Assembly (NCBI GenBank): GCA_023390175.1
Contig: JAEWDK010000020.1
Coordinates: 1 to 64,000, forward strand
Reading direction: 5' to 3'
From: Bacillota bacterium
GTDB taxonomy: Bacteria; Bacillota; Clostridia; Oscillospirales; Acutalibacteraceae
Length of the DNA stretch: 64,000 nucleotides
A program made the translations under genes and the position numbers. Shown here one piece after another: positions 26,016 through 34,329 of the stretch (positions within the stretch are counted from its first letter, which is position 1; the number at the start of each line of letters is the position of its first letter). The notes below the pieces were generated by a model. It was not told the DNA's origin and did no database searches. It saw only the letters and a list, made by a program, of their open reading frames with translations.

Positions 26016-27572
26016 TTATTTCTTGTCCACGGAGTATCTGAGTACATTCCAGGATAACTTGGGAAGAACAGCAGTAAGGTTTTTTGCTTCATCCGCCTCT
26101 ACTGTGATTTCCCTCGGAACAACGTTCTCCGGGTTTTCGAAGGTGTTGAACGCTTCTAAATCCGAACCGTCAAGCACAATGTGCCGCATGAATGTAACAC
26201 TGCCAAAATGATTTAGCTCAGCCCTGAATTCAACTTCTTCTTTCTGGTCACAGTTCAGCGCGAATACGGTAACTGTGCTGTCTTCCTGATTATAAACAGT
26301 AACTGCTTCAACAATCGGAAGATTCCCGTACATAGATTCGTACTCAGGAGCCTTGACAACGCTTTTTACAACCTCGCCGCGGCCGTATTGGGACATGTGC
26401 AGGAAGGGGTAGAATGTTGACTGTTTCAGAATACCGCCGTTTCTCTTTGTTGTAATCGGAGCGATAACATTAACAAGCTGTGCAAGGCACGCGATTTTGA
26501 CCCTGTCCACGTGTTGTAATAAGGTGATTGCAAGTCCGCCAAGTGTCAACGCATCAAGCAGGGAATATTTCTCTTCAAGAATGGACGGTGCAATTTCCCA
26601 CGGTTCAGCCGATGTCATCTGAAAGGTGGTCATTCCGATTAAATCGTTCATACTATTGAACACAATATCGGAGAAATTCCAAACATTCCATTCATCCAAG
26701 CAAATTTGAACGGTCTTCTTCTTCGCTGTTTTTGCCTGAACAAAATCAAGAGCGGTCTGGGTGGCTTTCAGGTGTGTATCCAACTGTTTATAGGACGCAA
26801 GATAATTTGTGGTGCCGACACAGTTGTTTTTGTTCATGTAATAAGCGTGCGTTGAAATGTAATCGATATGATCGTATAACTCCGTAAGAATGGTTTTGTC
26901 CCAATCCAAATAGGATGAAAGCATCTCGTAGCTGCTGCCGCTCGCAATCAACTTGATAGACGGGTCGACCCATCTCATGACTTTGGCGGCTTCCAAAGCT
27001 TTCTTTGCATAATCTTCGGCACTCATGTGCCCTGCCTGCCAAGGGCCTTCCATTTCATTGCCCAGGCACCAGTATTTAATGTTATAGGGTTCCTTGTGGC
27101 CGTTCTTGATTCTCAGGTCGCTCCAGTATGTACCGCCCGGATGGTTGCAGTATTCCACAAGATATCCGGCGCTCCGAATGCTGTCTGTCCCAAGGTTCAC
27201 AGCCATCATCGGTTCAACGCCGGCCTTTTTCGCCCAGTCTACAAATTCGTCCAACCCGAACTCATTTGTTTCAATGGATGCCCAGGCGTAATCCATTCTG
27301 CGGGGACGCTCTTCTTTAGGGCCGATACTGTCAGTCCAGTCGAAGCATGAAACAAAATTTCCACCCGGATAACGGACCATCGGAACTCCAAGTTCTTTTA
27401 CCAGTTTGATTGTATCTTTTCGGAACCCCTGTTCATCCGCTTCAGGATGCCCGGGCTCATACAAACCGGAATAAATACATCTGCCAAGGTGTTCGGCAAA
27501 CGAAGAAAATACCTTTTCGTCAACTTCGCCTACCTTAAATTCTCTGTCAGCTAAATATTCAGCCTTCTTCAA
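26016..27572 (-). CDS. Alpha-L-arabinofuranosidase, GH51
   Basis: This cytoplasmic glycosidase of about 518 residues removes terminal arabinofuranose from arabino-oligosaccharides. The retaining catalytic pair is visible: the acid/base Glu in YWCLGNEMEGPWQ and the nucleophile Glu in CLDEWNVWN. The N-terminal EKVFSSFAEHLGRCIYSG and RYPGGNFVSCFDW are GH51 landmarks. There is no signal peptide, so substrate must be imported, presumably by the transporter encoded in the same operon. The start is uncertain: TTG 27572 has AGAGAGG at a good distance and gives the usual MKKA start; an ATG three codons upstream lies directly on that site. Confidence 0.93.
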   Translation of the reverse strand: MKKAEYLADREFKVGEVDEKVFSSFAEHLGRCIYSGLYEPGHPEADEQGFRKDTIKLVKELGVPMVRYPGGNFVSCFDWTDSIGPKEERPRRMDYAWASIETNEFGLDEFVDWAKKAGVEPMMAVNLGTDSIRSAGYLVEYCNHPGGTYWSDLRIKNGHKEPYNIKYWCLGNEMEGPWQAGHMSAEDYAKKALEAAKVMRWVDPSIKLIASGSSYEMLSSYLDWDKTILTELYDHIDYISTHAYYMNKNNCVGTTNYLASYKQLDTHLKATQTALDFVQAKTAKKKTVQICLDEWNVWNFSDIVFNSMNDLIGMTTFQMTSAEPWEIAPSILEEKYSLLDALTLGGLAITLLQHVDRVKIACLAQLVNVIAPITTKRNGGILKQSTFYPFLHMSQYGRGEVVKSVVKAPEYESMYGNLPIVEAVTVYNQEDSTVTVFALNCDQKEEVEFRAELNHFGSVTFMRHIVLDGSDLEAFNTFENPENVVPREITVEADEAKNLTAVLPKLSWNVLRYSVDKK

Positions 27573-27919
27573 TATTATCATCCTCTCTCGCCTGCTCATG
27601 TTGTACATCATGTCAAAAAGTTTCTAACATTTTTCTAACCGTCTGTGACAATAATACAATTGTTATTCACCGGCGTAAATGTAATATTGCTTTCATTTTG
27701 TGTAAATTTCATTTATTAGGCTTTGTCACCTGGATTTATTAAAAAAAGATATAATTTTGTGTAATATTTTATTAATTCTGTGCATTTTTCAATTAACATT
27801 TATTAACGCATAAAAAGTCATGGATAATCTGCTATAATTATTGTGCAATTATAAAACAAATGGTAGAAAATGCAATGAAAATAGAATTTGTATTAACGGA
27901 GCGAAAGAGGTGAAAAAAT

Positions 27920-29509
27920 ATGGTAAAGGTATTGATTGTGGATGATGAAAGGCTTGCAGTGAAATATTACACCCAGCTGATTAACTGGCAGTTCTACGGC
28001 TTTGAAATAATTGGAACCGCCTATGACGGGCAGGAGGCACTCCACATTCTGGAGGCAAAAGAGCCGGATATCATCATTACAGATATTAAAATGCCGGTGA
28101 TGGACGGGATTGAATTTGCAAAAAAGGCAATGAAAATCAACCCTGATATTCATATATTATTTGTCACCAGTTATACGGATTTCAATTATACCTACAGTGC
28201 TCTGAAACTTGGTGCTGACGATTATATTATGAAAGATCTAATTAATGTTGATGTGTTAGTAGAAAAGCTGTTGGAAATTGAGAAAAAAATAAATGTTAAA
28301 AGAAATGAAAACTCCTATAAATTTGAAAGAGTTATAGAAGAAGTGTTTACTTGCAGCCGAGTGGATCAAAGCAAGCTGGAATGGCTTGGCGAGCGGTCGC
28401 AGAAACTATTGGAGGGGAGATTCAATTACCTGTATATAAAGCAGGATTATTTCATTCCCGCTGTAAATGCGTTGTTTCAGGATGAAGCCGAAAAACCGGA
28501 AACCAACAGAATTACAGTTGAAATTTGCAAAAATTTTTCCAATGAATTTTTCACTCCAATTTCAGTATTTCGATTTTGTGACGGCATTATTTCAGTTATG
28601 AAAACGGCGAATCACAATGATCAAGAATTACTGAACTATTTAAAACAGCTTCAATCCAGGCTTGAAATGACGCTTCATAAAACCTTTTCCATATTTACAG
28701 TGAATGAACCTCAAACAGTAAAGGAGGCGGGCCGCATTTATGCAAACTCAGAAGCACGTACGTCTGCCCAAATTTTTTTAGGCCGCACGCTGATTTTGGA
28801 AATCAACTCTCCTCAGCTCTCTACAGGAAGTCAGAATGAGGCTTTTGATGTTGACTTTGTCGAAAATTGCATTAAAGCAAACGATATCGTCAAATTACGG
28901 AACTATTTAAACGAATTTTTTGAAAAAGTTAAAAAGGCTAAAGATTTAAAGGCCTTCGATTTCATTTTTTACAACTGTCTGAACTGTTTTAAAAAGTATG
29001 GTGAGGGGCTTCATGGTATCAAAACAGAAAAAGCGTCTTTTTCAGATTTGCACGAACATGACAAAAATATGATGTATACCATACCGGACGCCATGAATTG
29101 GATTTTTGAAAAATTTGAACTTTTGTTTTCAGCAAAAGCCGAGGGACTCAATGAGAATTATTCAAAGGATACCCTCGAAATTATCAAGTATATCATGAAC
29201 CAGTATGGAGATCCCAATCTGGATGTTGACAGCATCTCCAAAGGCGTTGCCATGAGCATGGCCAGGTCTGAATCGAAATTCAAACTGGAAACAGGGCTGA
29301 CATTGATCGATTATCTGAATAAATACCGAATTCAAAAAGCAATGGAAATGCTTGAAAACGGTGACGTAAAAATATATGAGATTTCAGAAAAAGTTGGTTT
29401 TGCATCAAGCCAATATTTCAGCAAGGTTTTTAAAAAATACACTGCATTGACTCCAATTGAGTACAGAAAGAGGTTGTCCGATGAAATATGCGAGAAGCAT
29501 AGTTACTAA
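27920..29509 (+). CDS. YesN-type response regulator with AraC output domain
   Basis: This 529-residue regulator has an N-terminal receiver domain (KVLIVDDERLAVKYY, phosphoacceptor Asp in IIITDIKMPVMDG, Lys near DDYIMKD) and a C-terminal AraC HTH ending in ASSQYFSKVFKKYTALTPIEY. The long middle section (about 130-420) is the variable region of the YesN family. It is divergent from the GH51-transporter operon and most likely activates it upon phosphorylation. GAGGTG precedes ATG 27920. The 350-bp region between the divergent starts is AT-rich and should contain both promoters. Confidence 0.93.
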   Translation: MVKVLIVDDERLAVKYYTQLINWQFYGFEIIGTAYDGQEALHILEAKEPDIIITDIKMPVMDGIEFAKKAMKINPDIHILFVTSYTDFNYTYSALKLGADDYIMKDLINVDVLVEKLLEIEKKINVKRNENSYKFERVIEEVFTCSRVDQSKLEWLGERSQKLLEGRFNYLYIKQDYFIPAVNALFQDEAEKPETNRITVEICKNFSNEFFTPISVFRFCDGIISVMKTANHNDQELLNYLKQLQSRLEMTLHKTFSIFTVNEPQTVKEAGRIYANSEARTSAQIFLGRTLILEINSPQLSTGSQNEAFDVDFVENCIKANDIVKLRNYLNEFFEKVKKAKDLKAFDFIFYNCLNCFKKYGEGLHGIKTEKASFSDLHEHDKNMMYTIPDAMNWIFEKFELLFSAKAEGLNENYSKDTLEIIKYIMNQYGDPNLDVDSISKGVAMSMARSESKFKLETGLTLIDYLNKYRIQKAMEMLENGDVKIYEISEKVGFASSQYFSKVFKKYTALTPIEYRKRLSDEICEKHSY

Positions 29510-31283
29510 AAATATAGTCAGTCAACTTTTGCTGCTGCTAATCACCTGCACATTGATTTCCACCATTCTTCCAAGGCTGATTTACTATACAAGCAAAGAC
29601 AGCATTGTAAAGTCCGAGCTCGACCTGAACGAAAGACTCATGAGCGAAATGGACGACTATTTTAAAGGAATCAATAAATTTACATCATTTATCTGCAACG
29701 ACCCCACAATAACTGATCTTGTAAAGAGCATTCAGTCAAATAACAGTTATACCAATAAGAATATAAAGCTGCTGGAAAATCACCTGGCAAACGCAAGTAA
29801 TTATTACTACATGGATTCCTATCAGGTAATACACCTCTACCTTGCTATGGATAACGGAGAAACGGTGACTTCTGTTGGAATGCCGGACAATATGAAACAA
29901 TATATTGGCAATCTTCTTCAATTTAAATACAACCGGGAGACCAATAATTGCTTTTTATCGGCCCCATTTTCAGTCAATGATCCGCAGCAAACGGGTGTTT
30001 TTGTAGACCGGTCGAACAAAGTTTTCTGCTATTTCAGCCCTTACATTAATCCTTACGGTTATACAGGCGAATTAGTGGTTGTATCTTCTTACGACACGAT
30101 CACAAACATTTTTAAATCTTACAGCAAAGACAATATTGACTTTATGCTGCTTGATCAGGATGACAGCCCGATGTTCCCCGGGCAGAATTTTGCGCACTCA
30201 AACATCAGTATTGATATGGTAAAGGAAACGGCAAACCAGGAGTTTTATAACTATGAAACATATAAATATTTAAACGGCGGGCTCTTTTCTGTGAGAAATT
30301 CACTTTACAGCAAATGGAAACTTGTTCGGTATGATTCAGAAGCTGAACTGATGAAATCTTCCGTGGACATATGTAATAAGATTATTGCTTTGATCGTCGT
30401 TTGTACATTCTTATACTGCATTTTTTCAATTCTTCTATCTCAAAAAAGTCTGCTCGCCATAAAGTCTTTATCCAAGCAAATGAGTGAAATATCAAAAGGT
30501 AACTATGCTGCCCGCTTGTCAGTACACACAAACGATGAAGTTGAGATTTTGGGTGAAGCCTTTAACAATATGGCAGACAAGCTGGAAAAAAATATACAAG
30601 AACTTATGGAAAAGGAGCGGCATGAACAGGATTTGCGGTATAGCCTGCTGGTATCGCAAATAGATCCCCATTTCATTTATAACGCAATGAACACGATAAC
30701 GTATCTTGCAAGCAGCAATCACCCGGAAGCGGTGATTGAAGTTAACCGATCCATCATCGGAATATTAAAAGACAGGCTTCGTGTAGGATGCTTTAAAGTT
30801 TCCGATTCGCTGAGACAGGAAATTGACACAATTAAGAATTATCTGATTATACAGGATTATCGTTACAGCAACTTGTTTGATGTACGGTGGGATTTGGATG
30901 AGAGTCTTCTGGATATTGAGATACCCAAAAACATACTGCAGCCCCTTGTTGAAAATGCGCTATATCATGGAGTACTTGCCAACAAAGATGAAAACGGTGA
31001 TATTATAGGAGGTTATATCACCATATCGATTAAGGAGGAGGACAGATTACTGATAATGTCTGTAAAAGACAACGGAATAGGAATGCCTCAGTCCACGATT
31101 GATAAAATTATGCTGTCAGAAAACGGTTCATTGGATAACAATCAGAAAGGAGAGCATATCGGTCTATGCAATATATTTGCACGGCTGCGATACCTTTATA
31201 AAAATGAATTTACTTTTGACATAGAAAGCAAAGATGGCCTTGGGACAGACATCATCATAAAAATCAAATTGGATAAAACTTAA
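29481..31283 (+). CDS. YesM-type sensor histidine kinase
   Basis: This 600-residue membrane sensor has a TM helix near residues 11-32, an extracellular sensing region (about 35-290), a second TM (IALIVVCTFLYCIFSILLSQ), HAMP, the His_kinase motif LLVSQIDPHFIYNAMNTI with the phosphorylated His, and an HATPase domain (LVENALYHG, SVKDNGIGMP). It is cognate to the YesN-type regulator, whose gene it overlaps by 29 bp. Start ATG 29481 has AGAGG 8 nt upstream. It likely senses an arabinose-containing sugar outside the cell or the occupied binding protein (inference). Confidence 0.93.
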   Translation: MKYARSIVTKNIVSQLLLLLITCTLISTILPRLIYYTSKDSIVKSELDLNERLMSEMDDYFKGINKFTSFICNDPTITDLVKSIQSNNSYTNKNIKLLENHLANASNYYYMDSYQVIHLYLAMDNGETVTSVGMPDNMKQYIGNLLQFKYNRETNNCFLSAPFSVNDPQQTGVFVDRSNKVFCYFSPYINPYGYTGELVVVSSYDTITNIFKSYSKDNIDFMLLDQDDSPMFPGQNFAHSNISIDMVKETANQEFYNYETYKYLNGGLFSVRNSLYSKWKLVRYDSEAELMKSSVDICNKIIALIVVCTFLYCIFSILLSQKSLLAIKSLSKQMSEISKGNYAARLSVHTNDEVEILGEAFNNMADKLEKNIQELMEKERHEQDLRYSLLVSQIDPHFIYNAMNTITYLASSNHPEAVIEVNRSIIGILKDRLRVGCFKVSDSLRQEIDTIKNYLIIQDYRYSNLFDVRWDLDESLLDIEIPKNILQPLVENALYHGVLANKDENGDIIGGYITISIKEEDRLLIMSVKDNGIGMPQSTIDKIMLSENGSLDNNQKGEHIGLCNIFARLRYLYKNEFTFDIESKDGLGTDIIIKIKLDKT

Positions 31284-31346
31284 GGATAATCAGAGATTAT
31301 TATTGATTTGGAAAGAAACTCCTTCATTCAAGACCACCCCTAAAAT

Positions 31347-31404
31347 GAAGTGATAACCTGTAGGTAAACAGTGGTTTTTCTGTTTATTTACAGATTATCA
31401 CTTC
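31347..31404 (+). repeat. Long imperfect hairpin after the kinase gene
   Basis: GAAGTGATAA and TTATCACTTC bracket an imperfect inner pairing of CTGTAGGTAAACAG and CTGTTTATTTACAG. It probably terminates the kinase transcript. Its middle (GTAAACAGTGG, then TTTTCTG) recurs at about 19790-19815 in the decayed region, so it may derive from a mobile element. Confidence 0.5.
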
Positions 31405-31442
31405 ACAAAGCTGGTGGTTTTTTGCGCTGAAGCTAAAATAGC

Positions 31443-31474
31443 AAAAGACCGTCGACAAAAGTTCGACGGTCTTT
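31443..31474. terminator. Terminator hairpin with GTCGAC core, island copy 1
   Basis: AAAGACCGTCGA pairs with TCGACGGTCTTT. Nearly the same hairpin occurs at 32615 and 34210, always near the ~70 bp island repeat. Confidence 0.7.
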
Positions 31475-31478
31475 CCAA

Positions 31479-31741
31479 TGATCGAGTGAAATTATAAGAC
31501 TTCATTCACTCTGATTCTCTCAACTTTGTTGTAGCCCATCTAATACCTATAAAAATAAATTCTCAGCGTGTCAGAGGTCAGTCTCATATTTACCCCAATA
31601 TACTTGCAGACATTGCTCATTGTTGATGTTCGTTTGCCCGCTCAAGCCTTTAATGGCCTTGTAAAAAGCATTTGGTGCTATAGAATTTTAGCAAAAGCAT
31701 AGTAGAATCAACGTCCACTGACAGCGACAAGCAGTATTTAC
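31479..31741. repeat. Island repeat, copy 1, split by an insertion
   Basis: The left arm (31480-31502, ATCGAGTGAAATTATAAGAC) and right arm (31705-31741, ending CAAGCAGTATTTAC) match the two halves of the ~70 bp repeat seen intact at 34251 and 35387. About 200 bp lie between them, including a minus-strand open segment with no start (31571-31691, KAIKGLSGQTNINNEQCLQV) that looks like the end of a lost gene. This is the outermost copy, next to the core-genome kinase. Confidence 0.5.
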
Positions 31742-31839
31742 GTTCTTAATTTTCGACAGAATTTTCTGAAATGTCCATGCTATTATATCTGCAAGATGTC
31801 ATATGACGTCTAATACTTATAAAAAAGGATGAAAACAAA

Positions 31840-32546
31840 ATGGTAAAAAAGAACAAAGACATTCCTTTAGACTATTTTCACATTATTATTGAACCCCCTG
31901 AGAACCGTCTTTCTTCAACTCGAGTTAATATCTACGATGATGGAAAATTCAACATGAATGGCAAATTGACCAACGTTCTTGGGGGGAAAGAACTTCAAGT
32001 TCGTTTTACTGATGATTACAGAAATATGTGTATTCTGGAAACTGGAGACGAAGGCAGCTTGATTAAATTCCCCAAAAGCGGTTCTTATAGAATTCCTAAA
32101 TTAATTTACTTATTAAAAGATCATGGACTTTCATTTCCCGCTAGATATGAATTTTGGTATAGTGAAGCTACGAGGACTTGGCAAGGAGAATACATCGAAA
32201 ACCCTACGAAAAAGCCCTCAACAAAGCCGCCAAGTTTAAAAAAGAATTAGAGGCTTTACCGCAAGAATGCGTGCTTGCCATTTCTTCGTTCATAACAGAG
32301 TCGATTTCTGAGGACTTTTTTCATGAAATGGTAATCTGCTATCTCAGTACCAAAGAAAAATACAGAGGAGATAGACTCAAAGAACGTGTCCATGATTTAA
32401 TATCTGAAGTAATTAAGAAAAAGAATACTGAAGCACGCTATTTATACAACCCTCATAAGAATATATCTATGGATCAATGCATTGGCGATAGCAAAACCCC
32501 GGTTTCAGATTGGTTAAATGTATCCAAGTGGTCCGAATGGGAATAA
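31840..32546 (+). pseudogene. Frameshifted orphan gene, island gene 1
   Basis: Frame 1 runs from ATG 31840 to 32250 (MVKKNKDIPLDYFHIIIEPP...). The sensible continuation lies in the +1-shifted frame from about 32200 to 32546 (YEKALNKAAKFKKELEALPQ, ending DWLNVSKWSEWE). Loss of one A in the GAAAAC run near 32200 would explain the shift; restored, the protein would have about 235 residues. Frame 1's own ending (TKKPSTKPPSLKKN) is low-complexity readthrough. No family is recognised. It could be a real mutation, programmed slippage or a base-calling error. A terminator follows. Confidence 0.6.
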
Positions 32547-32614
32547 ACACAAATATGTTGGCATTTAAACGAATTTGTAAATTGCTTACAAGCAAACACA
32601 AGCTCGCATACAGC

Positions 32615-32646
32615 AAAAAGGCCGTCGACAAAAGTCGACGGCCTTT
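32615..32646. terminator. Bidirectional GTCGAC-core terminator, island copy 2
   Basis: AAAAGGCCGTCGAC / GTCGACGGCCTTTT with loop AAAA, between convergent genes. It shares the core of the hairpins at 31443 and 34210. Confidence 0.8.
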
Positions 32647-32713
32647 TCAATGTGTCATCTGCTCAATTTAGATGCAGGCCTGATTATCTCATAATGTGCA
32701 TTGAACAAACTAA

Positions 32714-33265
32714 TCAACGGTACAAAATGTATTTCATCTCAATAAAGCTTTTTTGCAGTGATTTTGCAAAATACTCACCCTGTTTGACATATCGGAAACC
32801 ACACTTTTCTATAACTCGCTTGGATTGGCTGTTTGTTGAAAAATGTCCAATTGTCAACGCATCCAGACCGCACTCATCAAAGCAAAATTTAACTATGGCA
32901 CTTACAGCTTCTGGCATTAACCCTTTGCCCCAATAGTTTTTTGAAAGTACATAGCCAATTTCCTTAAGCCTAAACTTTTTGAATTTGGAATCATCATTTG
33001 CCCATGAGTAATGTAACCCCAAAGAACCAATAACTTTATTGTTTCCTTTTAATACGGTAGCAAAGATATTTTTTTCGTTGATAAACGATTGTAATATTTC
33101 CTTTGAGATATCAATTGATTCATGGTGCTTCCAACCAGCCATTTCTCCGACCCCTTCAACGGAAGCATATTCATAAAAGTCGTTTAAATCGCTTTCAAGC
33201 CACGGCCTGAGGATCAAACGCCGAGTTTCAATTTTTTTGCCTGTAACATCAATTTGAACATCCAT
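32714..33265 (-). CDS. GNAT-family N-acetyltransferase (RimJ/RimL type)
   Basis: This 183-residue enzyme has the RimJ/L-like entry ETRRLILRPWLESDLNDFYE, the acetyl-CoA loop YVLSKNYWGKGLMPEAV and the closing NSQSKRVIEKCGFRYVKQGE. It would acetylate a protein N-terminus, ribosomal protein or small molecule; the substrate is unknown. GAAAGG precedes ATG 33265. It is read leftward like the other genes up to tRNA-Pro and is the leftmost intact gene of that array. Its lower GC and lysine-rich composition match its island neighbours. Confidence 0.9.
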   Translation of the reverse strand: MDVQIDVTGKKIETRRLILRPWLESDLNDFYEYASVEGVGEMAGWKHHESIDISKEILQSFINEKNIFATVLKGNNKVIGSLGLHYSWANDDSKFKKFRLKEIGYVLSKNYWGKGLMPEAVSAIVKFCFDECGLDALTIGHFSTNSQSKRVIEKCGFRYVKQGEYFAKSLQKSFIEMKYILYR

Positions 33266-33323
33266 TATATTTTAACCTTTCATAATATTACTAATCCTAA
33301 CTGAGCATACCATAAAAATCAAA

Positions 33324-33368
33324 ATAATAAAAGGATTCAAACTATGATGGTTCAAATCCTTTTATTAT
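33324..33368. terminator. AT-rich terminator hairpin, island
   Basis: AATAAAAGGATT pairs with AATCCTTTTATT around TATGATGG. It adjoins repeat copy 3 and replaces the GTCGAC-core hairpin seen at other copies. Confidence 0.7.
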
Positions 33369-33370
33369 CC

Positions 33371-33438
33371 TTATAAATAGGACTTGGGAAAACAAATAAT
33401 ATCAATAGTTCGCAGGCAGTCAGCAAGCAGTATTTATA
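33371..33438. repeat. Island repeat, copy 3
   Basis: Shares AATAGGACTTGG and CAAGCAGTATTTA ends, and an ATCAATAGTT-CGCAGGCAGTC middle, with copies at 34251 and 35387. It starts 30 bp beyond the stop codon of the leftward gene at 33469. The tRNA-like outer end (GGTC-GAGTG) is missing here. Confidence 0.7.
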
Positions 33439-33468
33439 TTTTCTTATATAAAATATATTTTATATATA

Positions 33469-34062
33469 TTAGTCTTCAATTATTTTTGCACGATACATTC
33501 CTTGCTTTTTTAATATATCTACCACATTATACGCGTCAAGGCCCTCAATACAGATTCTGCGGCATTCACCGGGATAGTCTTGTGAAAAAGTATTCCAAGC
33601 AGTTATCAAATGGTCAGTTTTGTGCAAACCATATTTTGTTAGCAGGACGACATACTTTTCTGGCATCTCCGAATAAATAGAAACCACTTTGTATTTCTGA
33701 ATAAAAATCTCTTCGTGACTTTTATGAGATGCAATAGCAAATTGAGATAATCCGTCACTTAATAATAGTTGACCGTATGAAGTCATTATTGTATCGATTT
33801 GACTTTGCGTTTGCCCGTCAAGATATAGTACTTCTTGGTGAAGGATTTCCTTAAATCCCATTTTGTTTTCTTCATCAATTGACAGCGGCAATTGCATCAC
33901 CAAAAACAATGGTTCAGGAAGTGCTCTATAAAAATTGGTGACTAAAGCTGATAGTTTCTCGTAGCTAACATTAGCGCAAATGGACTCTCCCTTAAATATC
34001 TGATATTCTTCCAAAATCTTATCGGGGAATGGAATAGTCACTCCGGGAGCAGTTTGGAACAT
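33469..34062 (-). CDS. Island orphan protein (197 aa)
   Basis: This is a soluble protein of unknown family, starting MFQTAPGVTIPFPDKILEEY and ending KKQGMYRAKIIED. No signal peptide, TM helix or catalytic motif is visible; the pattern of alternating helices and short strands (KYVVLLTKYGLHKTDHLITA) is that of a compact globular protein. ATG 34062 has AAAGGAG 8 nt upstream; an in-frame ATG six codons earlier sits before that site. Repeat copy 3 follows its stop codon. Immunity- or defence-type function is possible from context only. Confidence 0.7.
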   Translation of the reverse strand: MFQTAPGVTIPFPDKILEEYQIFKGESICANVSYEKLSALVTNFYRALPEPLFLVMQLPLSIDEENKMGFKEILHQEVLYLDGQTQSQIDTIMTSYGQLLLSDGLSQFAIASHKSHEEIFIQKYKVVSIYSEMPEKYVVLLTKYGLHKTDHLITAWNTFSQDYPGECRRICIEGLDAYNVVDILKKQGMYRAKIIED

Positions 34063-34209
34063 GACATTCACTCCTTTCATACAGATTAGAAAATATAGTT
34101 TTATTGTAACAGGCCAACAAAAGAAAGTCTATAAGAAGATGTGAAAGTAATAGCAAGAGTGTCCTTATAGGACTTACTATCTACAGCTCCGCATAAATTC
34201 AGGCAAAGC

Positions 34210-34240
34210 GAAAGGCCGCCGACAAAAGTCGACGGCCTTT
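34210..34240. terminator. GTCGAC-core terminator hairpin, island copy 4
   Basis: AAAGGCCGCCGAC pairs with GTCGACGGCCTTT, with one mismatch compensated by wobble. It stands directly beside repeat copy 4. Confidence 0.75.
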
Positions 34241-34250
34241 TCAATGGTCG

Positions 34251-34321
34251 GAGTGAAATTATAGGACTTGGAGAAATCCAGCAATACCAATGGTTTACTG
34301 GTAGGAAACAAGCAGTATTTA
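34251..34321. repeat. Island repeat, copy 4 (most complete)
   Basis: Runs from GAGTGAAATTATAGGACTTG to CAAGCAGTATTT. Just outside its left end is ATGGTCG, so the outer edge ATGGTCGGAGTG matches the tRNA-Pro 3' end (ATGGTCCGAGTGG at 37046-37058) with one mismatch, and GACTTG recurs a few bases further in both. Its inner end is 8 bp from the stop codon of the next gene. Confidence 0.75.
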
Positions 34322-34329
34322 TTCTAAAA

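Noticed and set aside
32178..32546. Independent gene starting with MARRIHRKPYEK
   Set aside because: No ribosome binding site; the reading matches the continuation of the upstream frame after a single-base shift.
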